This document shows, in pieces, positions 35,506-44,525 of a DNA stretch of 64,000 nt. The notes under the pieces were generated by a model, which saw only the letters and a program-made list of their open reading frames with translations, was not told where the DNA came from and made no database searches. How positions within the stretch are numbered: position 1 is the first letter of the stretch; every line of letters starts with the position of its first letter. The stretch is from Streptomyces sp. GQFP. GTDB taxonomy: Bacteria; Actinomycetota; Actinomycetes; Streptomycetales; Streptomycetaceae. The stretch spans positions 8,060,001-8,124,000 of the forward strand of contig NZ_CP089312.1 in the NCBI RefSeq assembly GCF_021545335.1, given 5' to 3'. The position numbers were made by a program, and so were the translations under genes.

Positions 35506-36234
35506 TTGCGCACCACACTCCGCACCACGGGCCCCGGCACCGGGGCCGGTACAAGGGCCGCCGGAACGGGACCCGTCACGAGGGCCGCCGGTACCGGACC
35601 CGCCGAACCCGGGCGCCGTGTACCCGTCGCGGTGCACGCGTCCGACCCGATCTCCCGCGCCGGCGCGGTCAGCCAGCTGCGGCAGCATCCGGTCGTCGAC
35701 CTGCACGACGAGACCGACACCGGACCCGGCATCGTTGCCCTGCTGGTCAGCGAGAGCCTCGACGAGACAACGCTGTCGCGGCTGCGCCGGCTCGTCCGCA
35801 GCGAGGGGGCCAAGGCCGTTCTCGTGGTGGGCATGCTGCGCGAGAACGAACTCCTGGACGTCATCGAGTGCGGCGTCGGAGCCATCGTCTGGCGCCACGA
35901 GGCCACCGGGCACCGGCTGGCGCAGGCCGTGCTCGCCGCCGCCCGGGGCGACGGAGATCTGCCCTCCGACCTGCTCGGTCGGCTCATCAGCCAGGTGGGC
36001 ACACTGCATCGCTCGGCGGCCGGCCAGCCCGGTGCCCCCACCTCGGGCCTCGCGCCGCGCGAGGTCGATGTCCTGCGCCTCGTCGCCGAGGGACTCGACA
36101 CCGGAGAGATCGCCAGCAAGCTGTCCTACTCCGAGCGCACGGTCAAGAACGTGATGCATGGACTCACCACCCGGCTGCACCTGCGCAACCGGGCGCACGC
36201 CGTGGCCTATGCCCTGCGCGAAGGCTACATCTGA
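35506..36234 (+). CDS. LuxR-family transcriptional regulator at CIS border
   Basis: 242 residues if it starts at TTG 35506 (GGGGG about 10 bases upstream); later GTG starts are possible, and the Gly/Thr/Ala-rich first 40 residues are low complexity. The middle resembles a receiver-like fold (VAVHASDPISRAGAVSQLRQ) but lacks the phosphorylation-site Asp in a convincing context. The C-terminal LuxR HTH is clear (LAPREVDVLRLVAEGLDTGE, then ERTVKNVMHGLTTRLHLRNR). Probably a phosphorylation-independent atypical response regulator. It is the first gene on the CIS side, 170 bp before the DUF4255 gene. Confidence 0.88.
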   Translation: MRTTLRTTGPGTGAGTRAAGTGPVTRAAGTGPAEPGRRVPVAVHASDPISRAGAVSQLRQHPVVDLHDETDTGPGIVALLVSESLDETTLSRLRRLVRSEGAKAVLVVGMLRENELLDVIECGVGAIVWRHEATGHRLAQAVLAAARGDGDLPSDLLGRLISQVGTLHRSAAGQPGAPTSGLAPREVDVLRLVAEGLDTGEIASKLSYSERTVKNVMHGLTTRLHLRNRAHAVAYALREGYI

Positions 36235-36404
36235 CCGAACGGGCAATCGAACACGGCGCGCGGACACCAACTCATGCCCGTCGTACGTCCCTTGCGTGCC
36301 TGCACGGACGGTCGCCCCGGACGGCACGATGACTTTGAGACATGTGCGGCACGCGGGGGTACGGCACACGGGGGTACGACGGGCAGGGCGGCGGGAGCGC
36401 GACA

Positions 36405-37067
36405 GTGATCCACGAGGTGGACGAGGTCCTCAAGGGGCTGCTCGGCGGGGGTGCCCTGGCCGGATCCGGCATCGACGTCTTCTTCGACGCCCCGACCCGT
36501 GACTGGGCCGCCCGGCGCAACGGTCCCGCGATCAACGCCTACTTGTACGACATCCGCGAGGACGTCGCCCGCCGCCAGCGCGGCACCGTCTCCGTCCGCG
36601 ACGAACGCGACGTGATCGTCCGGCGTCGTCAACCGCCCCGCTGGTTCCGGCTGTCGTATCTCGTCACCGCCTGGACCAAGCAGCCCCAGGACGAACACCG
36701 GCTGCTGTCCGCCGTGTTGACCAACCTGCTGCCCCGCGAGCTGCTCCCGGCCAGCGAACTGCCCGGAGCCCTCGGTGAGTTGGGACTGTCCGTGCCGCTC
36801 ACCGTGTCCGGGACCCAGACGGAGTCCCGGTCCCTGGCCGAGATCTGGTCCGCCCTCGGCGGCGAACTCAAGCCGTCCCTCGACCTCGTGGTCACGGCCC
36901 CCTTCCCGGGCTTCCCCGAGTACGACGCCGGACCCCCGGTCACGGAGGGCGCCGCCGTCCGCGTCCGCGCGATCGACGGCTCCCTGGAGGACTCGCCCGA
37001 ACGCACCCATCAGCCACGGCACTTGGAGAAGGCACGCGCCGAGCGGGCGGAGACCCGTACTCCGTGA
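36405..37067 (+). CDS. cis16: DUF4255 tail-terminator (cap) protein of the CIS
   Basis: 220 residues from GTG 36405, with GGGAG 7 bases upstream. Its sequence (INAYLYDIREDVARRQ, RLSYLVTAWTKQPQDEHRLL) is that of DUF4255, the Afp16/Pvc16-like terminator that caps the tube and sheath in contractile injection systems. Length and position fit. Its TGA overlaps the GTG of the AAA+ ATPase, so the two are coupled. The symbol follows afp/pvc-based numbering. Confidence 0.88.
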   Translation: MIHEVDEVLKGLLGGGALAGSGIDVFFDAPTRDWAARRNGPAINAYLYDIREDVARRQRGTVSVRDERDVIVRRRQPPRWFRLSYLVTAWTKQPQDEHRLLSAVLTNLLPRELLPASELPGALGELGLSVPLTVSGTQTESRSLAEIWSALGGELKPSLDLVVTAPFPGFPEYDAGPPVTEGAAVRVRAIDGSLEDSPERTHQPRHLEKARAERAETRTP

Positions 37068-39094
37068 CGGTCGGCGCCCCCACTCTCGTACCCGCCGCAG
37101 GGCTGCTCGCCCGCCTCTCCCAACTGCGCGCCCAGGCAGCCCAGTTGGTCGAGCAGCGCAGCGCCGACGACCCGACGGCCGGTGATCCGCTGCGCGGGCT
37201 GTATCTGTCGGAGGAGGCGATACGACACCTGCTCCGGCGGCCCGCCACTCAGCCACCCGGAAGCAGCCTGCCCACGGTCGACGGCGACGACCCACTCGCA
37301 CGTCTCGCCTCCCGCCTCGGCCTCGTAGCCCTGGACGTCCACATCATCCTCGCCGCCCTCGCTCCCGAACTCGACCGTTCCTTCGAGCCCCTGTACGGCT
37401 ATCTCAACGACGACGTGGGCCGCCGCCGGGCCACCACCGGGCTCGCCCTCGACCTGTGCGGACTCCCCGTGCACGAACCGGCAGCCAGGGCCCGCTTCCA
37501 CCCCTCGGCGCCCCTGACCGCACTCGGCCTCCTGGTCGTCGAGGAACCCGAACGCCCCTTCCCCAGCCGCTCGTTGCGCGTCCCCGACCGGGTCGCCGCC
37601 CACCTCCTCGGCGACGACACCCTGGACGCGGCCCTCACCGGCCACGTACGCCCCCTCGCACCGAACACCTCGTACGCGACCGACTTCACGGACAAGCTGG
37701 CCGCACTGCTGACCGCGAAGGCGTCCCCCGCCCCGCCGCCCACGGTCTACCTGCGCGAGCACCGCGAGGGCGACGGCCTGGCCTGCGTCACGGCGGCCCT
37801 GCGCACCGCCGGACTCGACGCGCTGCACTTCTCCGGCCCCGACGAGCGCATCCCCGACCTCCTCCGCGAGGCCCGGCTCAGCGAGCGGGTCGTGGTCGTG
37901 TCACCCCTGTCGGACCAACCCGCCGCCCTAGTACGGGCGTTGACCGCCCCGGACGTATCGGACGTACCCGTACTCCTCACCGGCTCCCGCCCGTACGACC
38001 CCCAGTGGTCCGAGGACGACCCACTGGTCCTGGAGGCACCGAGGCAGCGCGCGGGGCAGGTGAACACGTGGGGGGACGCGCTGAGTCGGCATCCGAGCCC
38101 CGCTGACCTGGCCCGTGATGAACCAGCGGACCTGGGCTTCGACCTGGCCGCCACCGTCGCCCCCTACCGCCTCGGTGTCGACCACATCGCCCGTGCCGCC
38201 CGCGCCGCGCAGCGGCTTGCCGGGTTTGATGGGACCCCGCTCAGCGCCGCGCATCTGCGGCTGGCCGCTCGGCAGCAGTCGGCGTCCGGGCTTGAGCGGC
38301 ATGCTCGGCGTATCCGGCCCGATGTGGGGTGGGAGGATCTCGTTCTTCCCGGCAAACCGCTCGCCCAGCTCCACGAACTCGCCCTGCGGGCCCGTCATCG
38401 CGACCAGGTCCTCGGAGAGTGGCGGCTCAGCGCGGGCGGGGGCCGGGGACGGGGTGTGCTCGGGCTGTTCGCGGGGGAGTCCGGGACCGGGAAGACGCTG
38501 TCCGCCGAGGTCGTCGCCGCCGAACTGGGGCTGGATCTCTATGTGGTTCAGCTGTCGTCGATCGTCGACAAGTACGTCGGCGAGACCGAGAAGAACCTGG
38601 AACGGATCTTCACCGAGGCCGACCGTACCGACGCCGTGCTCCTCTTCGACGAGGCCGACGCTGTCTTCGGGAAGCGTTCCGAGGTCAAGGACGCGCACGA
38701 CAAGTACGCCAACATGGAGAGCGCGTATCTGCTCCAGCGGCTGGAGTCCTTCGACGGGATCGCGCTGCTCACCACCAACCTGCGCGCCAACATCGACGAG
38801 GCGTTCACCCGCCGCCTCGACCTCGTCGTCGACTTCCCCTTCCCGGACCCCGGCCAGCGTCTCGCCCTGTGGCGGCACAGCCTCGCCCGGGTGCCCTGCG
38901 CCCCCGGCACCGACCCCGCACGGGTCGCCGGCGCCTTCGAACTGGCCGGCGGCTCCATCCGCAGCGCCGTCGTCACGGCCGCCTACTCCGCCGCCGGACG
39001 CGGTGAACCGGTCACGACGGCGGACCTGGTGGAGGGCGCGGAACGGGAGTATCGGAAGGCAGGGCGGCTGGTGCCGGGCGAGGGGTCCTGGTAG
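37064..39094 (+). CDS. cis15: CIS AAA+ ATPase (Pvc15-like)
   Basis: 676 residues. The C-terminal AAA+ module has Walker A GESGTGKT (residues about 471-478), Walker B LLFDEADAVFG (D529-E530), sensor-1 TTNLRANID and an arginine-rich FTRRLDLVVDFPFPD segment. The N-terminal 400 residues are a partly degenerate ATPase-like region (PELDRSFEPLYGYLNDDVGR) typical of the Pvc15/Afp15 family. This ATPase is conserved in all CIS of the eCIS lineage and is needed for assembly or maturation. Its stop lies inside a strong hairpin. Confidence 0.93.
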   Translation: MTVGAPTLVPAAGLLARLSQLRAQAAQLVEQRSADDPTAGDPLRGLYLSEEAIRHLLRRPATQPPGSSLPTVDGDDPLARLASRLGLVALDVHIILAALAPELDRSFEPLYGYLNDDVGRRRATTGLALDLCGLPVHEPAARARFHPSAPLTALGLLVVEEPERPFPSRSLRVPDRVAAHLLGDDTLDAALTGHVRPLAPNTSYATDFTDKLAALLTAKASPAPPPTVYLREHREGDGLACVTAALRTAGLDALHFSGPDERIPDLLREARLSERVVVVSPLSDQPAALVRALTAPDVSDVPVLLTGSRPYDPQWSEDDPLVLEAPRQRAGQVNTWGDALSRHPSPADLARDEPADLGFDLAATVAPYRLGVDHIARAARAAQRLAGFDGTPLSAAHLRLAARQQSASGLERHARRIRPDVGWEDLVLPGKPLAQLHELALRARHRDQVLGEWRLSAGGGRGRGVLGLFAGESGTGKTLSAEVVAAELGLDLYVVQLSSIVDKYVGETEKNLERIFTEADRTDAVLLFDEADAVFGKRSEVKDAHDKYANMESAYLLQRLESFDGIALLTTNLRANIDEAFTRRLDLVVDFPFPDPGQRLALWRHSLARVPCAPGTDPARVAGAFELAGGSIRSAVVTAAYSAAGRGEPVTTADLVEGAEREYRKAGRLVPGEGSW

Positions 39095-39120
39095 CTCCGG
39101 CTCCCGGAGCTACCAGGACC
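39084..39120. terminator. Strong hairpin terminator overlapping a stop codon
   Basis: A perfect 17-bp inverted repeat (left arm 39084-39100, right arm 39104-39120) with a 3-base loop. The left arm includes the TAG of the AAA+ gene. It lies between convergent genes, so it can terminate both directions. Confidence 0.88.
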
Positions 39121-39168
39121 CTCACCCGCCCCCCCCAAAAAAGGGACCAAAGGCCCAACTACCCCTAC

Positions 39169-40581
39169 CTACTCCACCCGCCACTTCTGGTTCGCCGTGC
39201 CCGAGCACGTCCACAGCTGCAGCTTGGTCCCGTCGGCGGTGCCCTGGTCCTTGGCGTCCACGCACTTGTCGGCCTGCGGATTCACCAGGTCGCCCGCCGT
39301 GCTCAGCACGAACTGCTGGGCCGGGTTGCCGCTGCACCGCGCGAGCTGGATCGCCGCCCCGTCGTCCCGCGAACCGAACGCCACATCCATGCACATGCCG
39401 AGCGAGCGGACCGTACCGTCGTCCCGGAAGTCCCACTTCTGGTTGGCCGTGCCCGCGCACTCCCACAGCTGAAGTCCGGTGCCGTCCTTGCCCTTGCCGT
39501 TCTGCGCGTCGGTGACGTCGACACAGCGGTTGGAGGCCCGGCCGATGATCAGGGACCCCACGACAACGGCGGCCGTCTCCTTCGGAGTTGCCTGGGTGTC
39601 CGGCTTCGTACTCGTGCCCGACCCCGCCGACCCGGATCCGGATCCGGAGCCCGACCCGGAGCCGCTCCCGCTCCCACTTCCGCTCCCCGATCCCTGCTCC
39701 TGCCCGGGCGCCGCCACCTCGGGCAGCGGCGCGGCCGACACGGTCGACTGCACCGACGGCGCGACCGGAGCGGACGCACTGGCACTGGGCGGCGGGAGCG
39801 TGTTCGCGGCGCCGGTCTCCGTCAACTCTGTTGCCTTGGTGGTGAATTGGGGTTTGTAGGAGATCCAGAGCATCACGAAGGTGATGGCGAGGGCGAGGGC
39901 GACGCCGAGGAAGGTGGCCAACCAGCGGGGGAGGAAGCCGCGTTGTACGTATGTGCCGTCGACGTCGATCGGGACGGCTCCGGAGCGTTGTACGGCCAGC
40001 TTGTACGGTCGGTCTTCCTTGCTGCCGAACCAGATGATCTGGCGGGGTTTGAGGCGTGCGTCGACGAACACGGCTCGTCCCGGCTCGACTTGGACGCTGC
40101 CGGGGTGGATGTCGTACGAGAGGTTGTCGCCGTTGTCGCTTCCGCTGATCGACGCGGTGAGCTTGGTGTTGCCGAGGTTGTCGACGGCCAGCTTGGGGCG
40201 GCCCCGGAAACGGCCCTTGACCGTGGGCGGGACGAGTTCGGCCCGTATCTCCGTGAAGGGGGTGATCGTCAGATTGCCCTCGGGGACGGTCGTCGCCTCC
40301 GGGTTCGTGGTGGGCGTGATGCGGATCGCGTACGGGTTCGGGCCCGCTGTCGCGTCCGGCGTACGGGGCGGCGCGAAGGTCAGGTCGACCGTGCCCGTCG
40401 TACCCGGATACAGCCGTAGCGTCTGTGGCTCGACCGTCGTCCAGGGGGCGATGTCGCCCACCGGTTCGAAGCGGTATTCGTCGACGACGTCACCGGTGTT
40501 GCGCAGGCGTAAGCGCACCGTGGTGCGGTCACCCGGGTCCACGGTCGCGGAGGCGGGTTCGAGAGAGGTCCACAGCATCAC
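39169..40581 (-). CDS. Bitopic CIS membrane protein with ricin-B lectin end (CisA-like)
   Basis: 470 residues from GTG 40581 (next codon is ATG). Residues 1-215 are a beta-rich Ig-like region (VDPGDRTTVRLRLRNTGDVV, and KLAVDNLGNTKLTASISG). One membrane helix at about 220-242 (WLATFLGVALALAITFVML) follows the basic RGFLPR, which predicts the N-domain inside and the C-part outside. A (Gly-Ser)n linker near 293-318 leads to a ricin-B/beta-trefoil lectin (residues 342-470) with repeated LQLWxCxGTANQKW units. It is the near-identical paralogue of the next gene up to the membrane helix. It resembles the membrane protein (CisA) reported for the S. coelicolor CIS; that link is from memory. Confidence 0.85.
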   Translation of the reverse strand: MMLWTSLEPASATVDPGDRTTVRLRLRNTGDVVDEYRFEPVGDIAPWTTVEPQTLRLYPGTTGTVDLTFAPPRTPDATAGPNPYAIRITPTTNPEATTVPEGNLTITPFTEIRAELVPPTVKGRFRGRPKLAVDNLGNTKLTASISGSDNGDNLSYDIHPGSVQVEPGRAVFVDARLKPRQIIWFGSKEDRPYKLAVQRSGAVPIDVDGTYVQRGFLPRWLATFLGVALALAITFVMLWISYKPQFTTKATELTETGAANTLPPPSASASAPVAPSVQSTVSAAPLPEVAAPGQEQGSGSGSGSGSGSGSGSGSGSGSAGSGTSTKPDTQATPKETAAVVVGSLIIGRASNRCVDVTDAQNGKGKDGTGLQLWECAGTANQKWDFRDDGTVRSLGMCMDVAFGSRDDGAAIQLARCSGNPAQQFVLSTAGDLVNPQADKCVDAKDQGTADGTKLQLWTCSGTANQKWRVE

Positions 40582-40621
40582 CCACCGAGCCTAGGATCCC
40601 GGCCACCAGGACGTCAGGAAG

Positions 40622-40700
40622 CCTTCGGGCACGATCGCTGCCCGAAGGACCCCCTGACGAGACCCTGATGACTCCCCGCCGTGCCCCTGAGAGGCACGGC
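40622..40700 (-). terminator. Two hairpins downstream of the second membrane-protein gene
   Basis: First: CCTTCGGGCA (40622-40631) pairs perfectly with 40639-40648 over a 7-base loop. Second: GCCGTGCC (40678-40685) pairs with 40693-40700. They sit between the two paralogous genes and should stop or attenuate transcription from the eCIS-core gene before the lectin paralogue. Confidence 0.7.
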
Positions 40701-40705
40701 CCGGC

Positions 40706-42145
40706 TCACACGGTGAAGCGGACCGCCTCCAGCTGCTTGTGCTGCTCCATGTTGCTCCCGATGTACTTCCAGCCGCCGGCGTCGGTGCACACCACACCCA
40801 GCCAACCGCCGTCCTGCACATGGGGGTTGCCGCAGACGCTGCCGTCGAAGACCTGGATGGTGAAGCCCTGCAGGGGCTCGTCCGCCTCCTTGGTGCTGCC
40901 GAGGTAGTTGTCGATCCCGTCAACCGCCTTCGTCCACTTGGTGCCCTCCCAGTTCTTGTACTGCCAGGCACCGTTGCCGGCCGTCCCCTTGGTGCCGGAC
41001 ACGGCGATGTTGAGGGCCTTGATCGGCAGGTCCTTGCCCGTGGTGCCGGCCTCGGCGCCGTCGCACACCGGCTCCTGCCAGCCCTGGTCGGCGACATACG
41101 CGCGGTAGCAGATGTGCCGGCCCGCACTGCGCGCGGCCAGCTGCGTCACCGCCGTGGCGGCGGTCACCTCCGGCGCCTTCGTCTCCTTCGGCGTGCCCCC
41201 GCCCCCGCCGTCGCCGTCGCCGCTCCCGCCTCCGGCGGCCGGGGTCTCCGACGCCTGCGGGGGCGCGCTCACGACGGGGTCCTGGGCGGGCTCCTGGCTG
41301 GGCGCCACGGGCGGCGCCGTGGCCACGGCCGTGGGACTGGGTGGAGGGAGCGTGTTGGCGGAGCCCACCTCCGTCAACTCTGTTGCTTTGGTGGTGAATT
41401 GGGGTTTGTAGGAGATCCAGAGCATCACGAAGGTGATCGCGAGTGCGAGGAAGATCCCGAGGAAGGTGGCCAACCAGCGGGGCAGGAAGCCGCGTTGTAC
41501 GTACGTCCCGTCGACGTCGATCGGGACGGCTCCGGAGCGTTGCACGGCCAGCGTGTATGGCCGGTCTTCCTTGCTGCCGAACCAGATGATCTGGCGGGGT
41601 TTGAGGCGTGCGTCGACGAACACCGCGCGCCCCGGCTCGACTTGGACGCTGCCCGGGTGGATGTCGTACGACAGATTGTCGCCGTTGTCGCTGCCGCTGA
41701 TCGACGCGGTGAGCTTGGTGTTGCCCAGGTTGTCGACGGCCAGCTTCGGGCGGCCTCGGAAACGGCCCTTGACCGTGGGCGGGACGAGTTCGGCCCGTAC
41801 CTCCGTGAAGGCGGTGATCGTCAGGTTGCCCTCGGGGACGGTCGTCGCCTCCGGGTGCTCGGTGGGGGTGATCCGGATGGCGTACGGGTTCGGGCCCGCC
41901 GTCGCGTCCGGGGTGCGGGGCGGCGCGAAGGTGAGGTCCACCGTGCCCGTCGTACCGGGGAAGAGGCGGAGCGTCTGCGGCTCCACCCTCGTCCAGGGGG
42001 CGATGTCGCCCACCGGTTCGAAGCGGTACTCGTCGACGACGTCGCCGGTGTTGCGCAGGCGCAGCCGGACGGTCGTACTGCCGCCGGGGTCGACGGTCGC
42101 GGAGGAGGGCTCCAGGGAAGTCCAAAGGCTCACTGGGTTGTTCAC
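40706..42145 (-). CDS. Bitopic CIS membrane protein with ChW-like end
   Basis: 479 residues from GTG 42145, overlapping the stop of the eCIS-core gene (GTGA). Residues 1-245 are almost identical to the neighbouring lectin paralogue: Ig-like region, then one membrane helix at about 222-244. After a Pro/Gly-rich linker the C-terminal 140 residues are different: ICYRAYVADQGWQEPVCDG then GTTGKDLPIKALNIAVSG matches the ChW (clostridial hydrophobic W) repeat pattern, and GWLGVVCTDAGGW looks like a related unit. ChW repeats are linked to cell-wall and ligand binding. Translational coupling ties it to the eCIS-core protein. Confidence 0.82.
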   Translation of the reverse strand: MNNPVSLWTSLEPSSATVDPGGSTTVRLRLRNTGDVVDEYRFEPVGDIAPWTRVEPQTLRLFPGTTGTVDLTFAPPRTPDATAGPNPYAIRITPTEHPEATTVPEGNLTITAFTEVRAELVPPTVKGRFRGRPKLAVDNLGNTKLTASISGSDNGDNLSYDIHPGSVQVEPGRAVFVDARLKPRQIIWFGSKEDRPYTLAVQRSGAVPIDVDGTYVQRGFLPRWLATFLGIFLALAITFVMLWISYKPQFTTKATELTEVGSANTLPPPSPTAVATAPPVAPSQEPAQDPVVSAPPQASETPAAGGGSGDGDGGGGGTPKETKAPEVTAATAVTQLAARSAGRHICYRAYVADQGWQEPVCDGAEAGTTGKDLPIKALNIAVSGTKGTAGNGAWQYKNWEGTKWTKAVDGIDNYLGSTKEADEPLQGFTIQVFDGSVCGNPHVQDGGWLGVVCTDAGGWKYIGSNMEQHKQLEAVRFTV

Positions 42146-44268
42146 GTCCCGGTTTTGTAGGTGATCTTTGCCGCCGAGAGGTCGACCGTGTTGGGGATCA
42201 TCGCCTGGGGCCGCAGCAGGGCATGGAAGAGGAAGTCCATGAGGTCGGCACCGCTCATGTCCTTCATACGGTTCGCCAGGGGCGGGTTGGACACCTCGAA
42301 GCGCGTGATCTCGACCACCGCCCGGTCCACCAGACCGGGGATGATGTCGGCGCCCGCGAGGATGTTCTTGTGGAGGAGTTCGGGGTGTTTGACGACCTTC
42401 TCCGGGCCGTAGACCATCTGGTTGGCCGAGTCCGTGACCGCGAACTGCCGGGCCAGTGTGTGTGCTTGCCGTGATTCGGTGTCCTGGATGCCCCGGAAGG
42501 CCTCCAGCGAGTTCATGAAGTCCTCTTCGCCGGGCTGGGCCTTCTCGAACGCGCGCACCGGCACGTGCTTGTCGGTGGCGTCCTTCGACTTGGAGCTGAC
42601 GGGCAGGTGCGGCGTCCGGGGGTCCGCGACCAGCTGGGGATAGTCGCGCTGGACGAAGTCGCTCAGCATGATCCAGCCCTGGCTCAGCAGCCCGGACTCC
42701 TCCAGCCCCAGCTCGATCCGGGCCTCGTCCTTGCCCTCGCCCTCCTGCCCCTCGGCGAAGCGGGACTTGCGGCCCGTGGTCCCCGGGTGCTCGATGTAGA
42801 AGAAGACGAAGCCGTCGTTGCCGAGCATCAACTTGTCGACGTTCATGGTGTTGTGCTGCTTCAGCGGCTCCAGCCCCTGGTCGGCCCGCTCCTTGTCGAG
42901 CGTGGTCCTGGACTTGAGACGCTGGTCGCCGGAGTCGTTGATCGAGTCGATCCGCGCCTTGGGGGAGTAGTGGGCGACCACGGACTGCCGTAACTGGGCC
43001 TCCAGCTTGGCCGATACGTCCCGTACCCAGGCCCGGCTCCGGTCGCCGATCTCCTTCTTCAGGTCCCCGCGGTTCAGCTCGGACATCTCCCGGACGTAAC
43101 TGAAGCCCTCCGTGGCGAAGTTGACCGTCGACTCCGGGAACTGCGCGTCCTTCCACAGGGTTCCGCGGTCGGTCATGTCCTTGTAGGGGGCGCCGGGGGC
43201 GCCGCTCATCCCGCTGTCGTGTTCGTTCTGCCGGGCCACGATGTCCAACTCGGCCCGGACGGCCTGCAGTACGTCCTCCAGGTACGTGTCGTCCACGGGC
43301 CGCCCCTGGCCGACCAGAGGCCCGGCGAAGGTCTGGATCTCGACCAGCTTCCCCATGCACCACTCCGGGCCGCGCCGGCTGGAGTTGTCGTACTCCGCGA
43401 CGAGCGCCCTCACCGGTGCCGTCACCTGATTGACGGGCGGGGGCCCCTTCTTCAGCCAGGCGGTGAGCTTCCCGCCGGCCGACTGCTCCGGCGCGGGCTC
43501 CGCGGTGGTGACCCGCCCGCCCACCTTCTCCTGTCCCTTGCGCTGCACCGCGAGGCCCGGTGACGAGGCGGCGGCGCCCGAGCCGGGGGCCGTTGCCCGC
43601 CGCTGAACCGGGGCCGGCCCGCTCATCACCTTCCGCGCCGTGTCCTCCGCCTGCCGTTCCGCCCAGTCCCCGGGGTCGGAGACACGCAGCCCGGAGCCGT
43701 CGTCCGTGCCGGGGACGGCACCCCGGCTCTGCTGCACCACGTGCTGCAACTCATGGGCCAGGGTGTGCTTGTCCTGGCCGTCCCACACCACATGGGACCC
43801 GGACGTGTAGGCCTTGGCCCCGATCTCCGCCGCCGACCGCTGGGCCACGGCGTCGGTGTGCACCCGTACCCCGCTGAAGTCCTCCCCGCCGTACCGGCCC
43901 TCCATCTCGGCCCGCAGCGACGTGTCCAGCGGACGGCCCGCGGAGCGCAACACCTCGTGCACGGTGGACCGTTGGACATCCCGCCGGGAATCGGGCGAGC
44001 GCTGTACGTCCGTGCTGTGGCCGCAGCTGCCGTCGTGCTCGTGACGTTCCTCGGCGACGGCCCGCGCCACGGCGGCGTTGCCCGCCAGGCGTTGGAGCGT
44101 CAGCAGCCGCTGGGCGGCGGAGCCCCCGGCCGACAGGTGTGCCGGCCCCCCGGCCGACAGGTGTGCCGGACTGTTCCGGGCCGACAGGTGCGCGGGAGTC
44201 GGCGGGGCCGCCCGTCGGGCCCTCTCGGGGCCGGCGCCACCGCCGGCCCGCGTGTCCTGTGCGCGCAC
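42142..44268 (-). CDS. eCIS core-domain (DUF4157) protein, candidate cargo
   Basis: 708 residues from GTG 44268, with GAGGAG 4 bases upstream. Residues about 118-200 form the DUF4157 eCIS-core domain (MEGRYGGEDFSGVRVHTD, then the metallopeptidase-like HTLAHELQHVVQQ near 171). The N-terminus has PAHLSAGG repeats and several VQR motifs. The C-terminal 470 residues match nothing I recognise; they include FVFFYIEHPGTTGRKSRF and the C-terminal LMDFLFHALLRPQAMIP. DUF4157 proteins are the hallmark of eCIS loci and often head effector proteins, so the C-terminal part is a candidate effector or assembly domain. It is coupled to the ChW-type membrane protein. Confidence 0.88.
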   Translation of the reverse strand: MRAQDTRAGGGAGPERARRAAPPTPAHLSARNSPAHLSAGGPAHLSAGGSAAQRLLTLQRLAGNAAVARAVAEERHEHDGSCGHSTDVQRSPDSRRDVQRSTVHEVLRSAGRPLDTSLRAEMEGRYGGEDFSGVRVHTDAVAQRSAAEIGAKAYTSGSHVVWDGQDKHTLAHELQHVVQQSRGAVPGTDDGSGLRVSDPGDWAERQAEDTARKVMSGPAPVQRRATAPGSGAAASSPGLAVQRKGQEKVGGRVTTAEPAPEQSAGGKLTAWLKKGPPPVNQVTAPVRALVAEYDNSSRRGPEWCMGKLVEIQTFAGPLVGQGRPVDDTYLEDVLQAVRAELDIVARQNEHDSGMSGAPGAPYKDMTDRGTLWKDAQFPESTVNFATEGFSYVREMSELNRGDLKKEIGDRSRAWVRDVSAKLEAQLRQSVVAHYSPKARIDSINDSGDQRLKSRTTLDKERADQGLEPLKQHNTMNVDKLMLGNDGFVFFYIEHPGTTGRKSRFAEGQEGEGKDEARIELGLEESGLLSQGWIMLSDFVQRDYPQLVADPRTPHLPVSSKSKDATDKHVPVRAFEKAQPGEEDFMNSLEAFRGIQDTESRQAHTLARQFAVTDSANQMVYGPEKVVKHPELLHKNILAGADIIPGLVDRAVVEITRFEVSNPPLANRMKDMSGADLMDFLFHALLRPQAMIPNTVDLSAAKITYKTGT

Positions 44269-44525
44269 GCTGCTCCTCTTCCCCGCTCCCCGACGCTCCA
44301 CGACCGGTGGATCTCCCAGCCTTACCGGCGCGGGCAGGTCGGCGGGAGAGTCGCAGGGGCAAACGTAGGGGCAGGGTGCACGGGGCCCGGGAGCCAAAGG
44401 GCGTGCGAGCTGCCCTTGTGGGCAAGGGAGTTGCCCCGTGACAGGTACCGCAGGCCGTTCCGGTGGACGGATCGCGCGCGTGAAGCTGGCAGACGTCCTG
44501 TCTCGTACCCCGAGGAGATCAGAGC
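44269..44525. promoter_or_regulatory. Divergent region of the eCIS-core and sheath genes
   Basis: 257 bp separating the minus-strand and plus-strand CIS operons. The sheath ribosome site GAGGAG (about 44512-44517) is clear. Promoters for the main structural operon should be here; no confident hexamers were found. A short inverted repeat around GCCCTTGTGGGC (44411-44422) is visible. Confidence 0.4.
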
